A stretch of DNA of 25,247 nucleotides, from NCBI GenBank assembly GCA_019649035.1, contig BMAT01004048.1:180006-205252 (forward strand), written 5' to 3'. A program made the position numbers and the translations under genes. The notes below the pieces were generated by a model, which was not told the DNA's origin, made no database searches, and saw only the letters and a list, made by a program, of their open reading frames with translations. This document shows, piece after piece, positions 1 to 9,894 of the stretch (positions within the stretch are counted from its first letter, which is position 1; every line of letters begins with the position of its first letter). Origin of the DNA: Elysia marginata. Its lineage: Eukaryota > Mollusca > Gastropoda > Plakobranchidae.

Positions 1-42
<42 letters not shown>
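1..42. repeat. (TC)n microsatellite
   Basis: Almost pure TC dinucleotide run with one TTT interruption, continuing off the left edge. Two similar tracts lie in introns 1 and 2 of the host gene (near 11921 and 17535). Confidence 0.95.
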
Positions 43-460
43 ATATTTATATGAGAGTTTCTTAAGAAAGCCCATAAAGTTGAAACTACTAACTGTGTAA
101 AAACATCCTTCCTCATTATCCGCTGTTTTTTTTGCTTTAGACTTAACTTTAGGAAATGCTTCATTCTCTTCCTAATTACTATTTTTGTCAGTTAGATTTA
201 AATCTCATCACACTATTTTTTCCTATGCTTTATGCAATGATGTACTCAAAGCGATCGATATAAACGAAACCCACAAATCTCTGGCAAGGGCTGTGTCTGT
301 TACAAAAAAAATAATTAAACATATTGAAATAGTAGGTACCATAGCGCAAGGGTGGTTTATTAGTCAGATTACATTGTCAGCTGCAAATAAGGTACTAAAT
401 CTTTCTTTCTATTAATAAAAAAAACCTCTTCATGCGTAGTTAGACAGACCCACAGATAAC

Positions 461-685
461 TACGCAGTAAAACATTGTAAAGTTTGTGTTGAAACGAAAA
501 GCATTGCTGTAGCGATATGGCCTTTCATGCTTGACAATTAAACAAAAGCCAAAAGGAAATCTCTTTCGAAATTTAAATTCGAAGCTTAGCCATTGCAAAA
601 ACTTGACGTGCCTTAAAAAGGGTTTTTTCTCGGGATGCGTTTGTGACGACAAACTTACAAAAGTTTTTGGTGCACCTTTTCTTGG
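461..685 (+). repeat. Diverged interspersed repeat, copy 1
   Basis: Shares ordered blocks with 1225-1485: TACGCAGTAAAACAT at the left end, then GTTTGTGTTGAAA, then AGCCATTGCAAAA followed by CTTGAC, then GACAA-CT-ACAA near the right end. The copies differ by substitutions and indels, so they are old. No terminal repeats or coding potential are recognised; the class of element is unknown. Confidence 0.5.
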
Positions 686-1224
686 AAACAATAGCAAAAA
701 CCTGAAAGTAAGCTTTTGTTTGTTTTAGTTGCTATGTTTAAAATTTGACACAACGGAATGTAAAAATTTAAACTTTATTATGGAATATTCCGGAACATAC
801 ATAATTATAAAGGACAGGAAAAAGGAACATTTAATTTGCAAATACAATCTACAAAAGGTCAAAAGGCGGAAGAACACACGTAGTTGAATAATAGTTTCGC
901 CCGCTTCCGCCTTTCGTCAAAGAATCTAGATAAGATCTAGATCTATAATCTAGACTAAGTGTCTTAATTATGATTTTAAACTGGAAATTAATCTCGATAA
1001 TCTAAGTTTAGATATAGACCTAATAGCCATGTTCCACAGTCTAGATTAGGCCTGGATCGAACTTATATTTTTCTTGTATATTTTTTTTTACTGAGCGTTT
1101 AGTCCTGCTTTTTTCTTAATATGGAATGAGAGAAAGAGAAGGAAATGGAGAGCAATTTTATATAGGCCTATACATAAAAAAATCTTCCTTGGGCAGTGCA
1201 GTCAAGACGACCTTCCGCCGAAAT

Positions 1225-1485
1225 TACGCAGTAAAACATCGTAAGCTACTGTTTGTGTTGAAAGGCTTACTTAAGTTGTAGCTAGCTTGATATTTCTTGT
1301 TAGACAAAATCATTTAAACAAGAGACGGAGCAAAACTCCTTTTCTTAATTTTGAAATCTAAATTTAGCGCCAAGCTCTATATCCAGATTCGAAGCACAGC
1401 CAATTTAGCCATTGCAAAATCTTGACTTGCAGACAACAGAAAAAAAGTTTTTCTTCGTGTTAGTCCGGTACGACAAGCTGACAAG
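1225..1485 (+). repeat. Diverged interspersed repeat, copy 2
   Basis: Counterpart of 461-685, starting with the same TACGCAGTAAAACAT and carrying the AGCCATTGCAAAA block. Similarity may resume near 1610-1645 (CAAAAATCTTTGGCGC against CAAAAGTTTTTGGTGC) after about 120 bp of unrelated sequence. It could instead be an old local duplication rather than two transposed copies. Confidence 0.45.
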
Positions 1486-1870
1486 GTAAAAATCTAGACC
1501 TAGAATGATATAAAAAATATTCAAACAGTTCTTTCAGCTCTACTAGACCCTCTACCAGTTTTAAATGTATGAAATATTTCACCACATTTTTTTAAATAGG
1601 AAAAAAACCGCTACCAAAAATCTTTGGCGCTAAAGCATTTCTGGTTCTTTTGTCTCTTTTTAAGTAAAATCACTGAAATGTAAAAAACCAAACATTTTAG
1701 TGTAGTTCTTTTGGAAGCTGACCACATAATTATTATTTGTTTAGAAACAAGCACCTAGGCAGCTAAGTACCCTTTAAACTTGCCAAAACCCGTACTGGTT
1801 AGAGTTGGACTTAATAGGTCTTGCGACCTATGCAAACGAGTCGCATGTACCACAATTTCGACACGTAAGA

Positions 1871-2392
1871 CCAATGCTGTGGCCTAGCGCTAAGACACTC
1901 GGTCAGAGATTGGGAGGTGCGTGGTTCCATCCCCGGCCGAGTCAAACCAAGGACTTTAAAATTGGTATTAGCAGCTGCTCCGCCTAGTGTCTGGCATTAT
2001 GGATTTAGTGTTCAGTCTAGTCGGCCCCGTGTCAGGATAATGTAACTGGGTAAGCAAGTCAATTTTTTTTTTAAGTAAGGTATATATTTTAGCTCTAAAA
2101 ATATTGACAAAACAAGTAAGCTGTCGGCTTTACGCCTTCGTCAGACAAAAAAAAATAAAAAACGTTTAAGACACTTACATAAATATGGACAGGACTAACA
2201 ATAAAAGAAAAGCAACTAATAAAATAACAAAAAGTACACTGCGACTCCTGTTCAATTTACTAATGTAACTGGGTGTGATGTATGTAAGCGCTCCTTACAT
2301 AACAGTGTGGCAGCACGCTTCCAATTGTCCAAAGCGCCGTCTCTGATTTAACTTAGAAGTTTGACTGGGACGTTAAAAGTTCAAACAACCAT
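1871..2392 (+). mobile_element. tRNA-derived SINE, copy 1, interrupted by a nested element
   Basis: The head carries RNA polymerase III internal promoter boxes: an A box-like TGGCCTAGCGC at 1880-1890 and a B box-like GGTTCCATCCC at 1923-1933. The body matches the other three copies in the window (GAGTCAAACCAAGGACTTTAA, then CAGGATAATGT, then the GACTGGGACGTTAAAA tail). It is flanked by an imperfect 12-bp target-site duplication, CGACACGTAAGA at 1859-1870 and CGACATGTAAGA at 2393-2404. The body is split at 2052-2260 by another element, which shows this copy is the older of the two insertions. It lies upstream of the host gene in the same orientation. Confidence 0.88.
2052..2260 (-). mobile_element. 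209-bp element nested in SINE copy 1
   Basis: Flanked by an exact 14-bp duplication, TAATGTAACTGGGT, at 2038-2051 and 2261-2274; the host SINE resumes directly after the second copy. Read on the minus strand the insert ends in an A-rich run (CTTAAAAAAAAAATTGAC) near 2060-2075, so a retroposed 3' end in that orientation is likely. The minus strand also contains CTGACGA followed by a short GGC/GCC hairpin, a pattern that recalls the hammerhead-like motifs reported in Penelope-like elements, but the expected GAAA after the stem is not present. The assignment to any family is tentative; the insertion itself is well supported. Confidence 0.75.
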
Positions 2393-2404
2393 CGACATGT
2401 AAGA

Positions 2405-5400
2405 AGCCTTCATAGGTAGTTTTTTTTTCCTCTATGCTATACAATTGAAAATGTACTGATACTCTTCAACAAAATGTTGATAATTTCATGCAGTTTTTAA
2501 CCTTTGCAAGCCCACAAGAATGGATTTTTTTCTACATATAACCGCTTGAAAATTGCGGTATTCTACTCATTTATACTGGTTAACGTTAATTATAGACCAG
2601 CGACGAGAAACAACAATAATTTAACCATTTCATCTCTTGCAGCGCATGTCTCATCAAATTGTCTCTACTGACAGCTTGTCGAAAGAATGTGCGACGTTCT
2701 CCATCTTCCTGTGACATTCTCTAAGAACAAGACAGCCCATGGCTTTTGTTAATTACCAATGAGATAAGACTAACACGGCGTGTCATTGAGTTTATGTTAT
2801 GTATCTTGTCCTACAAATAGTTATTGTCATTTGTACGTAATCTTCAAGCTAAAGTTATCACTGCGGAGAATATTCATTTCTTATGTTGAGGTGTCCTTTT
2901 TTGGATCAGCTGTGTCGCACTAGATAAAAACAAGGATATCCAAAGGTAGAAATCATGTCTTCTCATTTTATCCGTTTATATTCTATAAAAGGCAGAAAGC
3001 ATTTCTTCTTATATTGTGCATATATTTACCGAAAATATTAGCTCTAATTTAAAGATTACAAAGATTATTAAAATTATGACTTGTTGATTGTGTTTTTTAC
3101 ACATTTTAGGCCTATTCTTTTGACATAGACTTTGTGAAAAAAAATTTTCATGCGTCATTCATAATGATTTTCATCTTCTTATATTGGCTTCTTCAGCGAT
3201 CATTGCCAACTTGCGATCTTTCGTTATCCGGGAAACCCACCATGCTAAAAATAAAAAAACACGGTTAATCTGCATCTTGTTAAAATTTTTATATCCTAGA
3301 AACAATGATACTGTTCCATGGATTTTAAAAATTCATTCACAGTAGTTCCCCTTGAGCACTGGTGAGTTCATGCGATGGTAGATGTGTAAGTCTGGCCCGT
3401 GAAATCTAGATCTAGGACTCTGGATTTATCTAAATCTTGCCGATTGGATACTTTTGGCAAAGAATGTAAGAATGGACCCATAATCAATCAAATTGCCATT
3501 CTTTCTTTTTGTCTTCATACATTCTATCAATGTATCTGACATAATAATCAGTTTGCCTACTTCTTTCACTTTAAGTAGGCTCACCCTCTTCCTGTCTTAA
3601 ACTGTCATCGCCTTACCCTCAATTGTTCTCCTTTTTTCATCCCCTCTTTCCTTTTTTGATTCTCCTCCTTTGATCTATACCTCTCTCATCTTTCTTGTCT
3701 ACTCCATATCATATGTTTTTCTTCTTGATTCCTTTTCCCTCAATTTGATCTTTGTACTATAGCTGAGTCTAAATCTATGGCAGGATTGGCATCTAAAACA
3801 GCTGAGCCTAGTTCTGTCATTGTTAAAACTGTTGGACATAGATCTAAAATTGACTCTAGATTCTCGATCTTAATCTTGATTTAGTTTTCATTTGCAAGAA
3901 AATCTTTGAAACAGTGCTCTGTACTTTGGCAAATAGATTTAGATCTAGGCCCTGAACAGGATTTTGGGCTAGAGCTCTACTAGCGCAACATTTCAAATGG
4001 ACTTCGCGTGTTAAGTTTTCTTCCTTTTTAGGGTGAACTGTACTGAACGCCCTTGAATCTCGGCCATTTGAGAACTTAATTAAATGATGACCAAAGTCGA
4101 GCTCTTATGGGCTTTTAAGTCTCAAATATTTGCGCCAAGTATACAGAGGAAAAATGATTAAACAAGAGAGATCGATTTTGTGTCCCTAATCGAATGAACT
4201 GTTAAGTATTGTAGCCTGCATTGGCTTACTGCTGTCCTGAAATCCAATAGGAACATTACTCCGTTGAGCGTTTTTAGACAAACCACGTGGGACTAAATTA
4301 CATCGTCAGGCAAGAGTGAGTGGAAAATCCACCGTTTTATGAATGGGCATGTTTTTCAATGTTGAACCATGGATCTAGTCATTGTTTTCTACTAAAAACG
4401 TTTTTTTTTTAAAGTGGAAATGACCCACAACCGACCCTTGACCTACTTAGCGATATAGACACCCCACTCCCCTCTAAGGTGTATTTCCTTAAACCAGAAA
4501 GATAATTTACAAGTCCGGCGTTAGACTGTTCAGGACCATATTCAGGAAAATACAAGTAAGATATTTCTTTCTTCCTCGGGCTCTCGTTTGTCCATCTCGA
4601 GTCTTTGAGCCTAGCTGTCATTAGGATGCCGCGGATGGTCAAGGGCCAGAGAAAGATTTTGAATTGATCACACAAACCAATTCTTTGTTTCATCTTAATT
4701 CGTAATGTCATGGCCTGATTAACAACCATTGGATTGTTGGCCAAATCGAAATATGTTCGACCCTTTGAACGCTTAAGTCTATCCCGATTTGCAAAGACAG
4801 AAAAAAACGAAAAATACCGAAGTTCAATATATGGTCTCACTACTTTTTGCTCCGCAAGTTCATCAAAATTACGGCAGCTCGACTATGTAAAGATGCAAAA
4901 ACTGTACAGTGTTTAACAATCTTTTCGTTTCATGGACGGTGCTTTTTACGCATATAAATTAACACCGATCGAGAGTTTTATATCTGCGACAGTACGTATT
5001 CAACTAGCCACTTTCTTTAAAGAAGATAATGCGGCTGGAAATGTTTGGAAATGTTTGTAACCAGACATTTGAGTGAATCTTTAAAATAAACGGAGTCTCA
5101 CTTAAGTCTTGATTTTGGAAAAAAATCTGTGCTTTAAGCCGGGGTTTTACTGTATGAAACGGTCGTTCGATTTGTGCATAATAATACGTAATGATCACAG
5201 TCGCATTATTTTTCTCTGCCAAAATAGTTCCTTTTTGTTGTTGGCACTTATCTGAAACCATTACACTATTATTGGGTGACAGATTATGCTATAATATAAA
5301 ATATCTGGTAGGAGACTGTACGTGTTGCATTATCTATAAATGACATTAAATCAGTTTTTGCTTTTCTCTCTACAGGTCTCAAGAGAAAAATGCTGCTAAG

Positions 5401-5728
5401 AAAGCATAATATACCTTGATTTTGACAACCTTATACTATACGCCTTACAAAAAGAACAAGACATAGAAATCTAAGTTGCAGAGGAAACAGATTTCTTTCT
5501 ACTTTGTCTACTCGATCACGATGAACGAACTATATAGTACAAGTTAAAGAGACATTAAATGCGTCTTTTGAAAAAGTAATTGAAAGTTAAAAGAATCAGG
5601 TTGTCACAGGACGTCAACCCCTAAAGAGCCAAAACAAACGAAATAGTGTGAAAAGAAGATATGAAAAACTACATCTCAAATACTTAAAAAAAAAAAAATA
5701 AATTCTAACTGATCATTGTCTTCAATAG
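2405..5728. other. Upstream non-coding DNA, no gene seen
   Basis: No recognisable protein or RNA gene. The largest open frame is a 143-codon minus-strand frame at 4409-4840; it has no motif I recognise and no splice or start context to support it. There are pyrimidine-rich tracts around 3580-3740 and further ATCTAGATC-like words at about 3400, 3840 and 3935. Part of this stretch may be the promoter or an upstream 5' UTR intron of the SVEP1-like gene, but no promoter element can be pointed to with confidence. Confidence 0.55.
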
Positions 5729-5851
5729 GTTGGTGGAATCTGCATATTTCATACATTAATTAAACCAGGTCGGATTTTTTTCTGTAAATTTTCACTTCCA
5801 GCCTTTCTTCTCACAAACATAAGAACGAAGCAGACAATTCCATACAGGAGC
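5729..5851 (+). other. Probable 5' UTR part of exon 1, SVEP1-like gene
   Basis: The sequence just before 5729 (TTGTCTTCAATAG) looks like a splice acceptor, so the coding start may lie in a second exon with a further 5' UTR exon upstream. The reading frame of the signal peptide is open back to a TAG at 5726-5728 and contains no other ATG, so ATG 5852 is the only start available in this exon. The acceptor is inferred only. Confidence 0.35.
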
Positions 5852-6159
5852 ATGGCATCAATACCAAGAATTGCTAGAGCTATCTTTGTCCTTGCCGTTT
5901 CCCTAACTTTGTGCGGAATTGCCCACAGTCGGAGACAAAATGGCCGGAGGCGCATGTTCTTCCGACGGCAATATCATTACAACCAATTCATGCGCCAGAC
6001 AGCCATGGTCTACGAGAAGGCTAAAGTAGAGACATTGGGGGATATCTTCAAGCGACACGTTCAACAGCTGCGACACACCAGAAACCGGCAAGTGGAGCTC
6101 GTCTTTCTCGTGGACAGTTCAGGCACTGTCGGCAAGCACTACTTTTTCGAGGAGATCCG
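5852..6159 (+). CDS. SVEP1: SVEP1-like gene, coding exon 1: signal peptide and start of VWA domain
   Basis: Encodes residues 1-102 and two bases of codon 103. ATG 5852 has a good context (A at -3, G at +4) and an in-frame stop upstream. Residues 1-26 form a classical signal peptide: Arg residues, then a hydrophobic core (IFVLAVSLTLCGIA), so the product is secreted. A very basic stretch follows (RRQNGRRR at 27-34, then FRRQ). The VWA domain opens at about residue 81 with VELVFLVDSSGTVG; D88, S90 and T92 form the DxSxS-type metal-binding loop, with Thr in the last place where human SVEP1 has Ser. The donor is CG/GTAAGA at 6160 (phase 2). In vertebrates SVEP1 is an extracellular adhesion and signalling protein that binds integrin alpha-9/beta-1 and acts in lymphatic development; the role in this animal is unknown. 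Confidence 0.9.
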
Positions 6160-6235
6160 GTAAGATATTAATGCATAATTGGCTAAAGGTCATACTCAGT
6201 AAACAAATTTGCTTTCCATTAATAGTATAATATTT

Positions 6236-6299
6236 GTAATAATAATAATTAAAATAATAATAATAATAAAATAATAGTGATAAAAATAATAGTGATAAA

Positions 6300-6340
<41 letters not shown>

Positions 6341-6368
6341 TAATAATCATAATGATAATAGTAATCAT
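6236..6368 (-). repeat. (AAT)n microsatellite forming the 3' tail of a LINE
   Basis: Imperfect AAT repeat with ATAGTGATAA variants. It directly abuts the 3' end of the minus-strand LINE fragment at 6368-6559. On that strand it reads as a TTA/ATT tail straight after two TGA stop codons, as expected for a non-LTR element that ends in a short tandem repeat. It begins about 80 bp after the exon 1 splice donor. Long open frames across it in several frames are low-complexity artefacts. Confidence 0.85.
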
Positions 6369-6559
6369 CAAGTGCCGTCTTCGGTCCGAAGGTTGGCAAC
6401 CGTGTCTCTCCATTTTTCTCTGTTCTCGGTCTTCCGTTTCGTATCTCCATAGCTTGTTGACCTTGGCCATTCCTTCACATAGTCCATCCAGTTCCTTCTT
6501 GGCCTTCCCTGTCCTCTCTTCCCTTCGATTTTCACATCTAGGGATAGTTATAGCAAAGG
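6368..6559 (-). pseudogene. 5'-truncated LINE (C): C-terminal end of a reverse transcriptase ORF
   Basis: On the minus strand a frame open for 55 codons from about 6535 ends in tandem TGA codons at 6370-6365. It reads GKRGQGRPRRNWMDYVKEW and later REKWRDTVANLR. This is the signature C-terminus of non-LTR retrotransposon endonuclease/reverse transcriptase proteins (G-R-G-R-P-R-x-x-W-x-D-x-x-K-x-W, then an R-x-x-W motif). Only the last part of the element is present, as is typical when reverse transcription stops early. It lies in intron 1, antisense to the host gene. The 5' boundary near 6559 is approximate, and no clear target-site duplication was found. Confidence 0.8.
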
Positions 6560-7639
6560 TATATACTTAGTATTACTTTAGCTGTTTTAGAGATTTACTC
6601 TAGCTCAAAGCTGGTCTCGAAATGATTTTTATATGTAGAATTTAGCCTAACGAAAATAATGCACTAGGAGAAAAACCCCGTTCATGAATGCCTAACCACA
6701 GATTTGTTTAGATCTACCATTTTTACAGTTTATCTTTGCCCTATTTACCATCAATTTTAAAATAAAAAGCCTAAAGTACCCTTTATTTTAAAAAAAGAGT
6801 GAATTGCCTTATTGTTGCTACTCTTAAAGAGTCTCCATTAAAGCCCTCGAGTTGGTTTTTTTTCGTAAGAAATTATGTGAAATGCTGCAACAGAAAACAT
6901 CAGCGAAAGCTTTACTTTTCAAAGGTATCTTTAAATGTACGATATGGGACATGGTGAGTTACAGAGGGCACTATATTCTCTATATCAACGCCGCTTGTTT
7001 ATTTGTAAATTCAATACACACCCAGCTGGACTAGACTGTTGCTTCAATTAACCCTGAGGCGTTGTGAAAGCAATTCTTCTTCTATATATATAAGGACTTT
7101 GCAGTTCCTTCATAACATTAAACATAATTTGCACCTTCATACACCATTTGAAATAGAAAAGTAACCCCTATCAGCGGGTTGCCTGGCATACGGAGGCCTT
7201 TTTGATGTATTTTTGGCAGGTTTTGGTAATATATTAATAGGTTTGACAAGTACAGGTTTAAGTAGTTTTGCCTCTTGCAGGCTCCTATTAAACTGTTTTA
7301 ATAGCCTTCAAAGTGTACAATTGTAAACAGGGTTGGATTAAAAAAATACATATGCATTTCTATCTAGGCAAAGTGATACGAGTTTTGATGGCGTTCTCTC
7401 ACCCATAGGTAAAATTAAGTTAGGCTTACTCATGATTTCAGATTTAAAAGACGCACTTGGTATAATGAAATTGAATACTTCGTTTAATTTGGCTGTAAAT
7501 TAATATCATCATCATTTGCAAACATCGAATATGTGACATTGAAAATTTAGAAAAACACAACTAAAAAAGTGGCTAATACGTGTAACAAGCATTTTTAAGT
7601 TATTACACTCACCCAAAATAAATATTCAGTTATTGCCCG
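6560..7639. other. Intron 1 sequence, no feature recognised
   Basis: AT-rich intronic DNA between the LINE tail and the larger LINE cluster. Short open frames only, none with a recognisable motif or splice context. Confidence 0.6.
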
Positions 7640-8748
7640 TACAATTACAGAACGCAAGCGAATGAACAAGAATAGTTACACATCTGGACAAAAAGATGTA
7701 TACAAGTATTAAAAAAACTTAGGAAGGAGTTAAACCAACGTCGCTCGGTCATTAAAAACAAAAATGGCAAGATAATTACTGAATTTGATGCCATAGAAAA
7801 GGATTGGTTGAATACAGTAGAGTCATGTATGATGAAGAGGAACAATACAAACAGTGTGCGAGGAAGAAAGAATTGAACCACTTAGAAAATGAAGTTGAAT
7901 GGGCCGTAAACCAACTAGTAGTAAGATACTCATCGGAAGCTAGATAGCAGGAATTCTTCAGAGAAAAAAAGCCCCTCATAGCAAATGTTTCGGCCCTAAA
8001 CTTCTGAAAAAGTAAGTGAAAATGACAACATACATACGAAAATAAAAAGGTTGAGTGGAAAGCAAGGCAAAGATGTTTACCACACATAATTGCAAGAAAT
8101 TCTAACCAGAAGACAAACAGGCTACGATTTTTTCCGATTCCAAAGAAAGGCCACCCCACACAGTATAAATAACGGAAAATAGCGTTAAGCAGCCAGATGA
8201 GTAAAATTCTCCTAAAGACGATAAGGAAGGTGGAAAGGGAAATTGAAGATGAGGTTAATAAAGAGCAGGTAGGATTCAGAAGAAACCGTGGAACGAGAGA
8301 TCAAATCTCTAATCTCAAAATGATCATGACAAACTACAAATAGAGAATTAATTCCAGGACTCCATCTAAGCTTCACAGATTGAAAAAAAGGTGTCGACTG
8401 CGTAGGCCAAAACATATTGATTGATATCTCTAAGGATCTAAAAGACCATGATAAAATGAACACAAATTGTTATTGTAAATCAGTACAAATAGCATCAAGA
8501 TACTGTGCGATTAGAAAATGGCCTATCCGATCGGTTTAATGTACAAGAGTCGTGCTTTAGGGATGTCCTTACCCTCTCTCTCTCCAAATATTTTCAGTTT
8601 GTAAACAGAAACAACCATGTGACAAGTCGTGGAACCCTTGGAAAAGAAATTCGACCTCATAAAACTCATGGCCATGAATGAAATGAAACAACTCATTACG
8701 CAGACAAAACTACCCTTAGGTCTCTTACATCACCAAGTCTAAAACACC
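7640..8748 (+). pseudogene. LINE A remnant, 5' part: reverse transcriptase fragments up to the YADD motif
   Basis: A decayed non-LTR reverse transcriptase, readable only by moving between frames. In order: the linker (VIKNKNGKIITE, 7750-7787, with W about ten residues on); LNHLENEVEWAVNQL near 7870-7920; MSKILLK and then EQVGFRRNRGTRDQI near 8200-8305 (fingers region); a degenerate motif A (LSFTD-stop-KKGVDCV) near 8368-8405; motif B-like DVLTLSLSPNIFSL near 8560-8601; and motif C as YADK at 8697-8708, with Lys replacing the second catalytic Asp. Stops and frameshifts are frequent, so it is long dead. It is cut at 8748 by LINE B and resumes at 9895. The order of motifs fits the RTE/CR1-like endonuclease-RT type, but the clade cannot be settled by eye. 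Confidence 0.8.
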
Positions 8749-9894
8749 TATTGCAATCGATGAAAAACACAACCAAGAAAGAGGCCATTTTTTAAATAAT
8801 GCTAACGACACACTCAACATAATAGCTAGTTTCTTCAAAGAAAAATTCCAATCAGAAACAGCAACTGAAATCGAGGCATTTACTGGATCGCCGAGAAAGC
8901 TACACCAACCCATTACAAAAGAAGAGGTCAAGAACAGAGCACCGGGCGAAGATGGAATTCATGCAGAATTACTAAAATACGGCACACAAGAACTAAATGA
9001 ACAAATTGCAAAAATATTAAACCAGACCTTCGAGAGACATGAAAACTTGGACATTAACGCAGGGGCGCTAATCGCAATTCCGAAACCAGCAAAACCGAAA
9101 GGACCACCCAAAAACTTAAGACCTATAACGCTCCTAAATACCATACGAAAAGCCCTATCTAAGATAGTATTGGAAAGAATAAGACCTCACGTTGAGCAGT
9201 ATCTATCACACAGTCAAAGTGGTTTTCGACCAAATCGAAGTACGTCAGATGTCGCATGGACACACAAATGGCTGGCAGCGAAGGTCAACATAGAGAACAT
9301 AGCAATCAAGATCGCTGGTATTGACATGTCAGCAGCCTTTGACACGACATAATCACAAAAAATACTAAACTCAAACTCTATAAAGCACTGGTGAGGTCAG
9401 TTCTTACCTATAACTGCGGAACATGGGCACCTACACAATCACAAGAAGAAAGACTTAACGCGTTCCATAGAAAACAATGAAAGAAAGTACTCAACATCAA
9501 GTACCCCGTGAAAATAACAAATTTATCTCTGTACAATAGGTGCAATGAACGCTCTCTCTCAATATTTATTCTTGAAAGTCGTTGGCGCCATATCGGTCAT
9601 ATATTGAGATGAGACAGTCAAATTCCCGCTAATCAAGCAATGAGCGGATAATTCTTGACGGAAGGCAGCAAATTCAAAGAACGTCCACTAACAACACTCC
9701 CTGTCGTCCTCAACCGAGACCTTTCCCGAATCATAAACAGCAACTTGCAACTGAAAAGCAGCCACGACCTAGAGCACCTGAAATCTATAGCACAGCAGAG
9801 AGACTAGTGGACCAAGCTTACAGCGAGGATTCGAGAAGCAGCCGAGGCGTCCCAGTCGGAGAACTGAGATGCGAGAGGCCCTAAGTATAAGTCT
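8749..9894 (+). pseudogene. LINE B: second reverse transcriptase copy inserted inside LINE A
   Basis: 5'-truncated, internally deleted non-LTR element. It reads IAIDEKHNQERGHF, then EKFQSETATEIEAF, EEVKNRAPGEDGIHAELLK, GPPKNLRPITLLNTIRKAL, SQSGFRPNRSTSD and motif A (GIDMSAAFDT, 9317-9346). At about 9347 the sequence jumps to LYKALVRSVLTY and GTWAPTQSQEERLNAFHR (9370 on), which normally lie after the catalytic core, so motifs B to E including YADD are missing. A smaller in-frame gap before NRAPGEDGI is also likely. The C-terminal part contains several stops and ends in a short AAGTCT-type tail (9881-9894). Flanks AAGTCTAAAACACC (8735-8748) and AAGTCTAACACACC (9895-9908) form a 14-bp target-site duplication with one mismatch. 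Confidence 0.82.

Larger units (their letters stand above)
43..1858. other. Upstream non-coding DNA with a pair of diverged repeats
   Basis: No recognisable gene. Short open frames at 185-415 and 531-728 match nothing I know. Two stretches, about 461-685 and 1225-1485, share blocks in the same order and are probably diverged copies of one interspersed repeat (separate entries). ATCTAGATC-like words are frequent around 925-1045. A perfect small inverted repeat, ATAGGTC-TTGC-GACCTAT, lies at 1814-1831. Confidence 0.6.

Noticed and set aside
1814..1831. Perfect 7-bp inverted repeat with 4-bp loop (and a similar one at 24283-24304)
   Set aside because: Small hairpins of this size are expected by chance in 25 kb and no context supports a function.
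1880..1933. tRNA gene call from A and B boxes (also at 12724, 15762 and 23885)
   Set aside because: The boxes belong to SINE heads; the acceptor stem and clover-leaf are not complete, and the shared body and target duplications show a retroposon.
4409..4840. 143-codon open frame on the minus strand
   Set aside because: The longest unexplained frame, but it has no domain, no family resemblance I recognise and no splice or promoter context. A frame of this length is possible by chance in 25 kb.
6119..6570. Several overlapping open frames rich in Tyr, Ile or Leu
   Set aside because: They are translations of the AAT microsatellite and out-of-frame readings of the LINE tail.
7645..8463. Minus-strand frames of 78-127 codons
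   Set aside because: They are shadows of the plus-strand LINE A remnant, which carries the recognisable motifs.
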